Below, one piece after another: positions 7,649-16,184 of a stretch of 32,468 bases of DNA. This stretch comes from CAZTJA01 sp964613745 (GTDB lineage: Bacteria; Desulfobacterota; Desulfomonilia; Desulfomonilales; Desulfomonilaceae). The notes under the pieces are model-generated. The model saw nothing but the letters and a program-made list of their open reading frames with translations, was not told the DNA's origin and searched no databases. Every line of letters starts with the position of its first letter. Positions within the stretch are counted from its first letter, which is position 1. The position numbers and the translations under genes were made by a program. Location of the stretch: NCBI GenBank assembly GCA_964613745.1, contig CAZTJA010000026.1:1-32468 (forward strand), in the 5' to 3' direction.

Positions 7649-9811
7649 TCAGGCCCATCTCAAATAGAGCTGGTCTACATCATTGACTATGAATCCCGCC
7701 AATTGAATGTTGGTGTCCTTTATTCGATCCACAGATCTCTTCAGTGCTGAAGACGGACAAGCTCGGCTCCTAACTACAAAAACGACTGCATCACACCATT
7801 GCGCTATCAATTCCACATCGACCTGGGTAGATACCGGCGGACCATCGACAAGAATAATGCTGAATTGCTGCGACAATTCATCCATCAATTCATGCATCCG
7901 GGTTGACCCGAGGAGATCCGGAGTCACGGCTGCTTCTACGCGAGGAAGGCACTCCACCCCGGGCAGCACTGTAGGCCAGACGATCTCTTCGGATCTAAGA
8001 GCTTCAAAAGACAGCCATTCACCTAAACCTTTCAGAGGCTTTTCTTTTTCAGCTATCATATATCTCAGGTCCAGTTGGCTCTGAATGGGCCTGACCTGGC
8101 CGTCCATTACGAGGACTCGCTCATCCTGCCTACCCAAGCAGGCAGCCAAATTAGCGGTTACAAGTGTTCGACCTTCCCATCTCTCCGCACTTGTGATGAG
8201 AATCCGGGCACCTCTTTTCGGAATGGATCTGCGCACGCGAACCGAGATAATCCGAAACATTTCTATCAATTCGAAATTAGGGTTGTCCGGGAACAAATCT
8301 TGATCGGACCTGAATTTTGGAATGATCCCAAAGACAGGTCTTCCAAATTTGCTCTGAACTTCAGCAGCAGATTTGATTGTAGTATCAAGAAGTTCGGCGG
8401 CAAGGATGACCGACCATCCCAAAACAATGCCCAAAAAAGTCACAGCCGCGAAATATATTTTGCGATTGGATTTTATGCTTTGGGTCGGGGGTTGAGCATG
8501 AGAAACAACGACGAATCCTGCATCCGTGGTCTCAAAATCTTTGCGTGCTTTCTCAAGTTGATTTTCCAGATCTTTCTTACGACCTTCACGGAGTGCAACT
8601 TCTTTCGTTAAAACAGCTTGATCTCTCTGAAGTTTAGTGAGTACTTCCAACTTATGTTTTACGGAGGTTATCTGGTCTTCAACATAGGATATCTGTTTTT
8701 CAAGAGAAAGCTCTTTGAGATCGGAATCCATGAGCTTAACTTGCAGACTTCTATATAGTTCCTGAGTTGGAGATTTGAAATCTTCCTTTGGCGGTATGAC
8801 CTCCGATTCCAAAGCCTTGAGCTGTCTTTTCCATTCAGCGATTTCCTCCGTATCCACCGCTTTGACCTTTTGTGACTGATATTCCGCTTCCGCCTTTTCA
8901 AACTCCTGTCTTGAAATCAGTCCCTTTGAGATGAGCTCCTTAGCCCGCTCGTAAGCAAGTTCATCCCTCGTGAGTTCAACGCTGCTTTTTCTCTGTTCTT
9001 TATCGTCGCTTATCGCTCTTCTGAGCCTTTCAATTCTGATATTAAGGTCTGCCAGTCCCTTGGTCTGAGGTGTCGTGAATTGTTCTTTTTCGATTTGGCT
9101 CTTAAGCTGCTCCATTCTGTCCACAAGAGTTTGCCTCTGAATTACAAGGGTTTCCTTCTCATTCTTGGAAGTTGAAAGCGACACCTCCAGTGTGGACAAT
9201 CGATCGAAACTCACTTGAACTTCGCGGCCTAAATCTACAACTTTGTTGTCTGCGAGAAACCCCTGCAAAGTATTGTCGGCTTCCTTTAGATCAGCACCTG
9301 CCTTGGCTAAGCGAACCTCCAAATCCTTTATATCTTTACCCGAATCAGCCTTGATAAGTCTTATCTGATTTTCAAAAAAGACATCCCTAAGAGCATTGGC
9401 AAGATCCGCCGCCATTCTTGGAGAACTCCAGTCAGCAATTATGTACATGAGAGAAGTCTTTTTCTCGACTTTAACTTGAAATGCGGCATTTAGAGCCTTC
9501 ATACTCGTCCGTAGTTGAAGCTTTTCTGCTACCGCGCGTAGGTTTGAAGGTATCTTAACCATTTGCACTTGCGTGCTCAGGGGAGGATATCGGCTTGTCC
9601 CTTGGTCTTTTGAATCCCCGACCTTGTATAACGATATGTTCTCGGCTTCATATGTCTGACTGCCTAAAAGGTAGGCTGCTATCACCCCGAGAACGACTGA
9701 CAGGAAGAATATCAGGACAAAGATCTTCCATCTCCTGATGAGTCCTATCAGTATTGTTATGGGCTCAAACGGAAGCGCCGAAGTCGTTGGTTGTTCGCTC
9801 TGATCAGCCAT
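7649..9811 (-). CDS. Wzc/GumC-like polysaccharide co-polymerase with degenerate BY-kinase domain
   Basis: This inner-membrane co-polymerase sets polymer chain length and links Wzy polymerisation to export. Residues 15-50 hold a Wzz domain with the first membrane helix, 60-155 the rest of Wzz, about 155-430 a long charged coiled coil in the periplasm, 452-473 the second membrane helix, and 485-720 a cytoplasmic tyrosine-kinase-like P-loop domain. The kinase is odd. Walker A reads SAERWEGRTLVTANLA (541-556), with the invariant Lys replaced by Arg548 and the preceding Pro-Gly by Arg-Trp. Walker A' is VLVMDGQVRP, keeping Asp570 but losing the second Asp. Walker B is IILVDGPPV with Asp656. The C-terminus has a single tyrosine (715) and not the usual tyrosine cluster. 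It probably works as a co-polymerase with weak or no kinase activity. The ATG has only a weak, distant Shine-Dalgarno. Confidence 0.9.
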   Translation of the reverse strand: MADQSEQPTTSALPFEPITILIGLIRRWKIFVLIFFLSVVLGVIAAYLLGSQTYEAENISLYKVGDSKDQGTSRYPPLSTQVQMVKIPSNLRAVAEKLQLRTSMKALNAAFQVKVEKKTSLMYIIADWSSPRMAADLANALRDVFFENQIRLIKADSGKDIKDLEVRLAKAGADLKEADNTLQGFLADNKVVDLGREVQVSFDRLSTLEVSLSTSKNEKETLVIQRQTLVDRMEQLKSQIEKEQFTTPQTKGLADLNIRIERLRRAISDDKEQRKSSVELTRDELAYERAKELISKGLISRQEFEKAEAEYQSQKVKAVDTEEIAEWKRQLKALESEVIPPKEDFKSPTQELYRSLQVKLMDSDLKELSLEKQISYVEDQITSVKHKLEVLTKLQRDQAVLTKEVALREGRKKDLENQLEKARKDFETTDAGFVVVSHAQPPTQSIKSNRKIYFAAVTFLGIVLGWSVILAAELLDTTIKSAAEVQSKFGRPVFGIIPKFRSDQDLFPDNPNFELIEMFRIISVRVRRSIPKRGARILITSAERWEGRTLVTANLAACLGRQDERVLVMDGQVRPIQSQLDLRYMIAEKEKPLKGLGEWLSFEALRSEEIVWPTVLPGVECLPRVEAAVTPDLLGSTRMHELMDELSQQFSIILVDGPPVSTQVDVELIAQWCDAVVFVVRSRACPSSALKRSVDRIKDTNIQLAGFIVNDVDQLYLRWA

Positions 9812-9837
9812 GGACTATGTGCAACCTGAGAGGGCGT

Positions 9838-11439
9838 TCAACCCTGGTTGTTTCTGCGGAATACATTCTTGAATAGCTTTTGAGAAAAATACGTTCTCTC
9901 CTTGGAATTAAATCCGATATACCAGTAAACGATACCAAACAGACCGACCCCCAATCCTTGCAAGATAGCGACTTCAAGCAAATTTTGGGGCGGCCGATAT
10001 TTCAAAAAGCCGAGAAATCCTATAGCCATGATCATAGCGGGAATAAGTGCGGGAATTACTGTGCTACCATAGAACTTGAGGACGGATTTTACCCGATAAT
10101 CAAGAGCAAAACCTTGAATAACAAAAACATAGATCGGTGCAGTCGTAATGAATGTAGCCATCGCAACACCCACTATTCCCATAGAGCGCACGAGAACAAA
10201 AGAGAGTATAAGATTCAATATCTGCCCGACAATGATTGCGAATGCGACGAATCTTTGACGCCCGCCCATGCTCAGCATACTGACGGTGTTCCCGTGAATG
10301 ATTCCCACCATCACTGAAGCAGCCAACCACTGACATACCGGAACGGCCATGATGAAATCAGGACCCGTCCAGGCCAAGATAAGGGGTTGTGCAAGTAGTC
10401 CTAATCCCAACAAGAGAGGCGTAGCAAACGCCACGGACAATTTTGTTCCCATGAGATTAGCCGCTCGAATGTTCGATTCATCCGCGGCCCCATGAAGCTC
10501 CGCAAACACCGGAGATAAGGCTCTCGTTAAGTGTGAACAGAACATACCGGCATATTCAGACAGCCTCATTCCTAAGGAATATATTCCCACCGACTGGAGA
10601 GGCAAAAAAAGTTTGATAATCATTGCATCCGCCCTGGTTGCTATCATTCCGGCAATCTGAGTCAATGAAAAATACATCGAAAATGACGTCAACTGTCGCA
10701 CTAGATCGCGCCGAAAGAATCTTGGATTGAGACTCAACTCCGGCATTAGCCTGGTACTGTGAACGGCAATAGCAAACATCGGGAGAAGTCCGGTAACCAT
10801 GTTTACCGCAGCCAATACTCGGATGTCGGGATTGATAGTCAGGAAAAAGATTACTGAAATCAGATACAGAACGGTTCCAAATGCCTTATACGCATTCGCA
10901 ATGCTCATCTTCTGAAAGCCGACAAATACTCCACGAAACATTCCCAAAGGCAAGTACATTGCAGCTCGGATTCCGAGTATAACTAGAACGGCTTGCGCCA
11001 TTGGTGCTTGATTTGATGGGATGCTGAATAGTGCGTTGAAAAAGAATAAGCTTGATACTATTCCAATCATGACCAGGCATCCGAGAAATAGATAGATCCA
11101 AAAGAGGGTACAGACGATACTTCTAAGTTTTTCCCTATCGTTGCGGCCCCTTGCATCGGCAACGTACTTGATCACGGATGCTGCAAATCCCAAATCCGCA
11201 AGTTCAAATATCGCGAGAAATGACCAGATGAGAGACCATAAGCCAAAGCTCTCATTTCCAAGCGTTTTTATGATGAAGGGAATAAGAACCAAAAAACTGA
11301 CGGTATCGACCAATTCTCTGCCGTAACTCGTCAGAGTGTTTAGGATGAGGTATCGTGACCTATTCTTCTTTTCGGAGGAATGTACCTGTTGAACGGATGC
11401 TTCCGTTACCGCAGTTTTTTCAGCTCTCTTGTTCGACAT
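9838..11439 (-). CDS. Wzx-type polysaccharide flippase (MATE/MOP superfamily)
   Basis: This integral inner-membrane protein should flip the undecaprenyl-diphosphate-linked repeat unit to the periplasm. After a polar N-terminal tail of about 30 residues, the 533-residue chain has some 12-14 hydrophobic helices, with the family-typical opening TLTSYGRELVDTVSFLVLIP and GLWSLIWSFLAIFELADLGF, and a central segment ATRADAMIIKLFLPLQSVGI, which is the usual position of the conserved Asp in polysaccharide flippases. It ends in a basic tail. The ATG has AAGGA at 5 nt and overlaps the end of the Wzy gene by 20 nt. The assignment rests on membrane topology, these motifs and the neighbouring polymerase. 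Confidence 0.9.
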   Translation of the reverse strand: MSNKRAEKTAVTEASVQQVHSSEKKNRSRYLILNTLTSYGRELVDTVSFLVLIPFIIKTLGNESFGLWSLIWSFLAIFELADLGFAASVIKYVADARGRNDREKLRSIVCTLFWIYLFLGCLVMIGIVSSLFFFNALFSIPSNQAPMAQAVLVILGIRAAMYLPLGMFRGVFVGFQKMSIANAYKAFGTVLYLISVIFFLTINPDIRVLAAVNMVTGLLPMFAIAVHSTRLMPELSLNPRFFRRDLVRQLTSFSMYFSLTQIAGMIATRADAMIIKLFLPLQSVGIYSLGMRLSEYAGMFCSHLTRALSPVFAELHGAADESNIRAANLMGTKLSVAFATPLLLGLGLLAQPLILAWTGPDFIMAVPVCQWLAASVMVGIIHGNTVSMLSMGGRQRFVAFAIIVGQILNLILSFVLVRSMGIVGVAMATFITTAPIYVFVIQGFALDYRVKSVLKFYGSTVIPALIPAMIMAIGFLGFLKYRPPQNLLEVAILQGLGVGLFGIVYWYIGFNSKERTYFSQKLFKNVFRRNNQG

Positions 11440-12793
11440 ACTTATCCTTCATCATGGAGCCGACGGCCACCATTAAACCTGAAAGCAGACAGAACAGGTA
11501 AAAAACCTGCGTTTGTCGAAAAATCCATTCCAAAAGACCTTGTATATGTAAGGTGAAAAATCCGACAAGTAGACCAAGCAGCACCGCTTGATAATACTCG
11601 TCTTTGGCTTGCAAGAGGAGGACCAGATTATGAAAAAACAACTTCAATATGCAAAGAATGAAAACAATCATTCCTATCCACCCGGTTTCAGCAGCGAACA
11701 AGTAGTAGATGTGGTGCGCTGTACCTAATCTGCTCTGCCCCATGTCGCTTTGCCGAAACTCATCTTCATCCTTCACCGACTCACGTTCTTCGGAATACAC
11801 GTACCAGTAATAATCCGTGTTCGCCAATGCCCAGGAATACGCATTTAAGCCTACTCCCAAGAAGTGTTCATCAGCCATTGCCCTTGCAGCTTGGTTGAAA
11901 TAAACGCGGGTCAACTCGGATGCTTCCGGAGCTTTTTCGAATCTTTGGATAATTTTGGGAGCCGCTACAATTCCCATGATCGCTACCAAGACGCAGCCCA
12001 TAAGGGCAATGCCTACCTTCTTGCCCGATGGTCTTAAAGCAATTGAAAGAGTTGTTACCATGATGAGAGCCATGCCAATAATAAGTAGCGACGCTCGGGA
12101 CTTACTGAAGACAACGCATACGATTGCTCCAAGTACTGCGATCCCTGCCCAGGGCTTTTCTCGTTTATCGAATCCGTCAGCTAACAGCAGGGACAGGAGC
12201 ATGGGTGCAATCAAATCAACGTACATGGCCAATGTGTTGGGATGCGGAAATGATCCTATGGATCTATTCACGACTCGATGTGTAACATATTTGTCCCAGA
12301 CGACAACTCCCGTCTGAAACAGCACAGCGGCCATGACCCCCGTGATGACCGCCTTTAGGTCATCTTTGTCTCTTATCAGATTTACTATCACCCAGTAGAA
12401 AATATAGCCCCTTACGAGCTTATGAAGAGTAAACAGCCCGTAATACGGCACTTCCGATGTGACCAACGACAGGGCAGAAACTGCGATAAGTAGTTGCCAC
12501 AAAACCGTATTGTATGGGAACCAGATTATCTTCCGCTTGGATCCACCGAATACGATCCAAAGAAAAAAGCCGAAGAAAATGAGATCGCAGACTGTAACCC
12601 CGAAGCCTCGGTCCACGCCTCTATATGCGACGAAAAAAACCTCCATATAAAGAGGTTTTTTCACATAGCACGTAAAGAATGCTAAGAGGATGATTAAGGG
12701 TCGCCTCGCCCGAGGCAAAGAATAGAGAATGATCAAAACGGACGGAACACCGATTACGAAAGTTAGGATCCCGAGAAGCGAGGCTAATTTCAT
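11420..12793 (-). CDS. O-antigen ligase/polymerase family membrane protein (Wzy-like)
   Basis: This multi-pass inner-membrane protein of the Wzy/WaaL family is predicted to join flipped repeat units in the periplasm. It has about ten to twelve hydrophobic helices. The family segment GSFPHPNTLAMYVDLIAPM is followed by VVFSKSRASLL, then by the large periplasmic loop with FLGVGLNAYSWAL and GTAHHIYYLFAAETGW. In this locus it is more likely the polymerase than a lipid A ligase. I place the start at the ATG at 12793: it forms an ATGA overlap with the kinase-like gene and has GAGGT 9 nt upstream. An in-frame extension to 12898 would add 35 polar residues encoded entirely inside the preceding gene and is unlikely. 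Length is then 457 residues. Confidence 0.88.
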   Translation of the reverse strand: MKLASLLGILTFVIGVPSVLIILYSLPRARRPLIILLAFFTCYVKKPLYMEVFFVAYRGVDRGFGVTVCDLIFFGFFLWIVFGGSKRKIIWFPYNTVLWQLLIAVSALSLVTSEVPYYGLFTLHKLVRGYIFYWVIVNLIRDKDDLKAVITGVMAAVLFQTGVVVWDKYVTHRVVNRSIGSFPHPNTLAMYVDLIAPMLLSLLLADGFDKREKPWAGIAVLGAIVCVVFSKSRASLLIIGMALIMVTTLSIALRPSGKKVGIALMGCVLVAIMGIVAAPKIIQRFEKAPEASELTRVYFNQAARAMADEHFLGVGLNAYSWALANTDYYWYVYSEERESVKDEDEFRQSDMGQSRLGTAHHIYYLFAAETGWIGMIVFILCILKLFFHNLVLLLQAKDEYYQAVLLGLLVGFFTLHIQGLLEWIFRQTQVFYLFCLLSGLMVAVGSMMKDKYVEQES

Positions 12794-13710
12794 CCGATGA
12801 TGACCTCGGGACCGAACGGTCTCGCAAAACTTCCTAAACCTCGAATTCCTTCCAACAATTGAAGCGGGTTTCTTGACGACAATTTTAACATCAGCCAACG
12901 GCGCCTATGATACTCATAATAAAATTTGTGGGATGTTTCAGGCTGATGAAGGTCTCCTAATCCTTCAATAAAACCGACAATCAGATCTGATTTGAATTTC
13001 CTGGATAAAAACATGTTTTCGAGAGCAAATCGTAAATTGTAAATATCGTTCAACGGATGGCTGAAATAGTTGGCATTCGCAAAATCAATAAGACCTATAA
13101 GATTTCCATTCACATGAATATTCTTGAATACGAAGTCTCCATGAACAAAGGAAGGAATAATTTGAGCCGCCCTGAAAGACGTTTCCAATTTGGTTGCTTC
13201 GGAAACTGCTCCTGAAAAAAAACTTCTAAAAAACTTAAGGCTTTCCAAGTTTCGTGATGAATAATTCAGATACTCGAAAATAAATGGGGATGTCTCTTCG
13301 TTTGGGCATTGAGTCTCATGATAAATTTGTGCGATCAATGCACCCAGAATGCGCATGAAACAAACACATTTGTTTTTAGAATGTCGATTCCATGCCTTGT
13401 AAAGTGTACGAGAGAAAGTATCGCCTTCAATAAAACCGATTACCAGAAGATTCTTATCTTCCCGCAGAATGGGTATACCCGAATCCATCAGATTAGAATG
13501 GCTTACAGCCAGCTTATGATATAAACTCAAAGCTTCCGCTTCGGTTTTAACCAGTTGAGAATCCACTCCCTTGTATTTCTTTATTATGCAACGCTCTCCA
13601 TCCGCCACTGCAAAGAATATGAAGCAATATTTGTTTTCTTGTATGAGCCGAAGAGTGCTTATCCTCATTCCGAGGTCGGAAGAGAATTCTTCGGCCGGAG
13701 ATTTAGTCAT
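12790..13710 (-). CDS. APH-fold kinase-like phosphotransferase
   Basis: This protein belongs to the aminoglycoside/choline-kinase-like fold and would phosphorylate a small molecule or sugar in the cytosol; the substrate is unknown. From the ATG at 13710 the 306-residue chain has an N-lobe with CIIKKYKG (ATP Lys at 44-45) and KTEAEALSLYHKL (helix Glu). The C-lobe has the Brenner-type catalytic loop VHGDFVFKNIHV (His190, Asp192, Asn197) and GLIDFANAN with the metal-binding Asp209. All expected catalytic residues are present, so it should be active. The start shares its A with the upstream stop (TGATG); a TTG three bases earlier is possible. It sits between a nucleotidyltransferase-like gene and Wzy, both overlapping, which points to making or modifying a substituent of the polymer. 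Resistance is unlikely. Confidence 0.82.
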   Translation of the reverse strand: MTKSPAEEFSSDLGMRISTLRLIQENKYCFIFFAVADGERCIIKKYKGVDSQLVKTEAEALSLYHKLAVSHSNLMDSGIPILREDKNLLVIGFIEGDTFSRTLYKAWNRHSKNKCVCFMRILGALIAQIYHETQCPNEETSPFIFEYLNYSSRNLESLKFFRSFFSGAVSEATKLETSFRAAQIIPSFVHGDFVFKNIHVNGNLIGLIDFANANYFSHPLNDIYNLRFALENMFLSRKFKSDLIVGFIEGLGDLHQPETSHKFYYEYHRRRWLMLKLSSRNPLQLLEGIRGLGSFARPFGPEVIIG

Positions 13711-14783
13711 CAATTAAACCTGTCCCATATTTTCAGGAATTCTTCTGATTCTGTCTTCCAATTTTCAGCCTGAAAAGTCGTCACTCCCAGCAAAACAGGT
13801 AATTTTCGGTAGAGAGACTCTCTGGGATATTTCCAGGTGAACTTTCCCAATTGGAGATTTTTCAAAATGTTCCTGAATAAGGCGCGTCCGGTATGTTGTT
13901 CGGATTCCCGTATTCCGGTCCAAAAGCAATATTCCTCCAAGGACCTCAAATCCAAACCTGTACGAACCCGTTCCACGTGTAATAAGACTTTGCCCCATTC
14001 CTCCGCAAGTAGCTCAAATTGTCGAATTTCAGGAGGGGTATCCATTACTAAATCCGGCCGAAACTTAAACCGGAGTGCTTTTTCGTAAATGGATCGAAGA
14101 CCCAACTCGGAAACGGTTGTTTCCTTTCCACATAAATCCTGAAACAATATGTCTCTTCCTGAGTACCGTGTCGTGAAACATTGATGGGCGATGAGCAGAG
14201 CATCGCCTAACGCCAGGGCGCATTTGTAATAATTTCTTCGGACGAAATCTTCATCCGGACTTTCTTCATAACTTCGTAGCACACGCATGGCCCATAGTAG
14301 GCCGGCTCCTCTGTTGAGCAGCAAACGAGTGCCCTCGATGGCGGGTAAAGGTCTCTTAAGATTTGGCGGAGCATAATTCAGCAGAATGTTTTCCGGTCCG
14401 CTCAGGACAACATGACCGTTTAATAGATCAAACCACATGAGCCACGAAGGCCAATTTTCCACATCATGCAGAGTTAAGGGTCGACTAAAATCTACATGAA
14501 TTCCTATTTCCCGCCCAAACGTACTACTTATTTCCTTCAAAGCTCCGTCTTGCAATTTGGATTTATTCTTTACTATAAGGGTAAAATCCAAGTCATTGTA
14601 AGGTAACTCACGGCCTGCGCTGAGAACCACCGCCCCTTCGCCGCGACCATATCCTCCGCCAAGAATTAAAGCCTCAAGGTTATCCGCTAAGGTTATTTCG
14701 ACCTGTTTAGTTATTTTCATGAGAGTGTCATGAAATTGCAAATTGAAGTGCTCTGATCCTTCGGGAGAATAAATGAAGGTCAA
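13710..14783 (-). CDS. Nucleotidyltransferase-like protein of unknown substrate
   Basis: The N-terminal part has LGGGYGRGEG (41-50) followed by NDLDFTLIV (63-71), which is the pol-beta nucleotidyltransferase signature: a glycine loop, then an Asp-x-Asp metal pair (Asp64, Asp66). The rest, about 100-357, is mostly helical and rich in Leu, Arg and Trp, with no motif I recognise. Such proteins transfer a nucleotide to a small molecule, protein or RNA; the target here is unknown. The start is a TTG whose TTGA overlaps the stop of the GT2 gene, with GAAGGAG upstream. The following APH-fold kinase gene is coupled to it by a TGATG overlap, so the two proteins probably act in one pathway step. The nucleotidyltransferase assignment rests on the short N-terminal motifs only. 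Confidence 0.72.
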   Translation of the reverse strand: MTFIYSPEGSEHFNLQFHDTLMKITKQVEITLADNLEALILGGGYGRGEGAVVLSAGRELPYNDLDFTLIVKNKSKLQDGALKEISSTFGREIGIHVDFSRPLTLHDVENWPSWLMWFDLLNGHVVLSGPENILLNYAPPNLKRPLPAIEGTRLLLNRGAGLLWAMRVLRSYEESPDEDFVRRNYYKCALALGDALLIAHQCFTTRYSGRDILFQDLCGKETTVSELGLRSIYEKALRFKFRPDLVMDTPPEIRQFELLAEEWGKVLLHVERVRTGLDLRSLEEYCFWTGIRESEQHTGRALFRNILKNLQLGKFTWKYPRESLYRKLPVLLGVTTFQAENWKTESEEFLKIWDRFN

Positions 14784-15634
14784 ATGTGTGTCTCCTTCAA
14801 TCCATCTCGAAAACCTTTTCGGCGGCCGGCCATCTGTGAGAAACGAAAAATAGGCGAAAACATCGCGGTCCCTATTAAGCCTCTTGTAACGCAGTACTTC
14901 CAGTCACTTAGGATTTGTCTTCCATAGGGCATGAGCGAATATCGAATCAGGGAAGCTTCCCATTGAGACCAGTTGAATATTGCGGCCTCAGCTCTACCTT
15001 CCCCATAGTGCCTTCGGTACAACTGTCTCAGTGAGTAATTGTGCGAATGCGATACTATGGACTTCGGTATGTACTGGATGACGTACCCCCTAGCACGGGC
15101 TTTCCAGGTCCAGTCAATATCCTCGGAATATCGGAGATTCTCATCAAAAGGCTGTTGTTCCCAAACAGAGCGATTAATAGCGGATGATGCCATAGAGAAA
15201 CAGTGCCGCCAGTATTGTTGGCGTGAACCGTCGCCGTAAGTATCCTCTGTATCCTTGGCGGGAAGATGATCACAACCGGGATGTGGAATTTGTCTGCCGA
15301 ACACAGCAGCGGTATTTTGCTCGTCCGAAATTCCTTCAATGAGATTCGATAGCCAAAATTCATCCTGCGGAATGCAATCAGAATTCAAGAACACCACCCA
15401 GGGCCCCGATGTCTCTCTCATACCGAGATTGAGGACTTTTCCGGGAATGTAGGTCCCTTTGGGAATGTTTATAATTTTATCGGTATATTTTTGCAGCTCT
15501 TCGACTGTTCCATCTTCGGATTCATTATCGAGACAGAGAAGCTCAAAAGACCGGTTCTGTTTCTTTAATGCTCTCAGGCAGGCAGAAACAATCGGCATAT
15601 CATTGTGAGACCGCATGACGACGCTTAAGGTCAT
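14780..15634 (-). CDS. GT2 family glycosyltransferase
   Basis: This inverting GT-A glycosyltransferase probably adds one sugar of the repeat unit on the cytoplasmic face. From the ATG at 15634 it starts MTLSVVMRSHNDMPIVSACL, the standard GT2 N-terminus, then LLCLDNESEDGT (nucleotide-binding Asp), VVFLNSDCIPQDEFWL (metal-binding SDC in place of DxD) and LRYSEDIDWTWKARARGY, which contains the catalytic ED pair. The C-terminal 80 residues are basic with hydrophobic stretches, consistent with peripheral membrane contact. A GTG at 15658 would add eight residues but has no Shine-Dalgarno; the ATG has GGAG 11 nt upstream. It follows the STAS gene by 75 nt, and its stop overlaps the nucleotidyltransferase start. 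Confidence 0.9.
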   Translation of the reverse strand: MTLSVVMRSHNDMPIVSACLRALKKQNRSFELLCLDNESEDGTVEELQKYTDKIINIPKGTYIPGKVLNLGMRETSGPWVVFLNSDCIPQDEFWLSNLIEGISDEQNTAAVFGRQIPHPGCDHLPAKDTEDTYGDGSRQQYWRHCFSMASSAINRSVWEQQPFDENLRYSEDIDWTWKARARGYVIQYIPKSIVSHSHNYSLRQLYRRHYGEGRAEAAIFNWSQWEASLIRYSLMPYGRQILSDWKYCVTRGLIGTAMFSPIFRFSQMAGRRKGFRDGLKETHI

Positions 15635-15709
15635 CTTTCGTGTTTCTCCGTTCAGCACGTTACTGATCTGAATTCATGATTCAGCCCCTGCTATATTAGT
15701 GTGGATCGA

Positions 15710-16048
15710 TCACGAGTCGAATGAGCGGATCGCCTCAACACGGTTCTCGAAAACCTCAAGAAAACGTTGCACCTGCACGAGCTCGAAAAGGTTGTATACG
15801 GAGCGTGTCACATTGCACAGTTTGAGTACGCCGTCCTGTGCAAGAAGATTCCTGGCAAAGGATAGAAGAACTCCAATAGCAGAGCTATCGATGAAACGGA
15901 TACATCCCATGTCCAGAACATTCTTTGATTGCGGCCTTAAAATGGTCGCGCAAGTGGCCTTGAAGTCATTGATGTTATCGGCTGATAAAGATTCGGTGCA
16001 AATTTGGGTGACCAAGATATCACCCACTTGCTCGAATATGACTTCCAT
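15710..16048 (-). CDS. STAS-domain anti-sigma factor antagonist
   Basis: This 112-residue single-domain STAS protein belongs to the SpoIIAA/RsbV type. In partner switching such proteins bind a HATPase kinase when unphosphorylated and are released by Ser phosphorylation. The key motif FIDSSAIGVLLSF (52-64) retains the phosphorylatable DSS. I chose the ATG at 16048, which gives the canonical MEVIFEQVGDIL opening and has AAGGA 5 nt upstream; the longer frame to 16126 is less likely because it crosses the -10 candidate region. It sits between the GH9 gene and the GT2 gene and may be the first gene of the polysaccharide operon. A RsbW-like kinase and a RsbU-like phosphatase lie at the other end of the window and are its likely partners, which is an inference. 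Confidence 0.88.
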   Translation of the reverse strand: MEVIFEQVGDILVTQICTESLSADNINDFKATCATILRPQSKNVLDMGCIRFIDSSAIGVLLSFARNLLAQDGVLKLCNVTRSVYNLFELVQVQRFLEVFENRVEAIRSFDS

Positions 16049-16131
16049 AGATTTCCTTTTGAGCAGAAATTCCGGCGGAATGCTTGCATCAAAGGAGCAA
16101 CCAATCCAATCGGCACCTTTCTGCATCCGGA

Positions 16132-16159
16132 ATCATACCACTTAGATTCGTCTAGTCAA
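16132..16159 (-). promoter_or_regulatory. Candidate sigma-70 promoter for the STAS/polysaccharide operon
   Basis: Read on the minus strand: TTGACT (16154-16159), a 16-nt spacer, then TATGAT (16132-16137), preceded by TGG as in an extended -10. The predicted transcript would start near 16125 and leave about 77 nt before the STAS start codon. The match is good but unproven. Confidence 0.5.
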
Positions 16160-16184
16160 TTATTATTATTGATGAAAACAGAAG

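Noticed and set aside
8075..8611. A 178-codon open frame antisense to the Wzc-like gene
   Set aside because: It is a mirror of a well-supported coding frame, has no recognisable domain and no ribosome binding site.
12794..12898. N-terminal extension of the Wzy-like protein
   Set aside because: The extra 35 residues are polar, lie inside the kinase-like gene, and the ATGA overlap with GAGGT gives a better start.
12790..13710. Aminoglycoside resistance gene
   Set aside because: The APH fold is shared by many kinases, and the gene is embedded and overlapped in a polysaccharide operon.
16049..16126. Longer N-terminus for the operon STAS protein
   Set aside because: The added residues do not match the STAS fold, and the ATG at 16048 has a good Shine-Dalgarno.
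15699..16145. A 148-codon open frame antisense to the STAS gene
   Set aside because: The opposite strand encodes a clear STAS domain with DSS motif and a good ribosome binding site.
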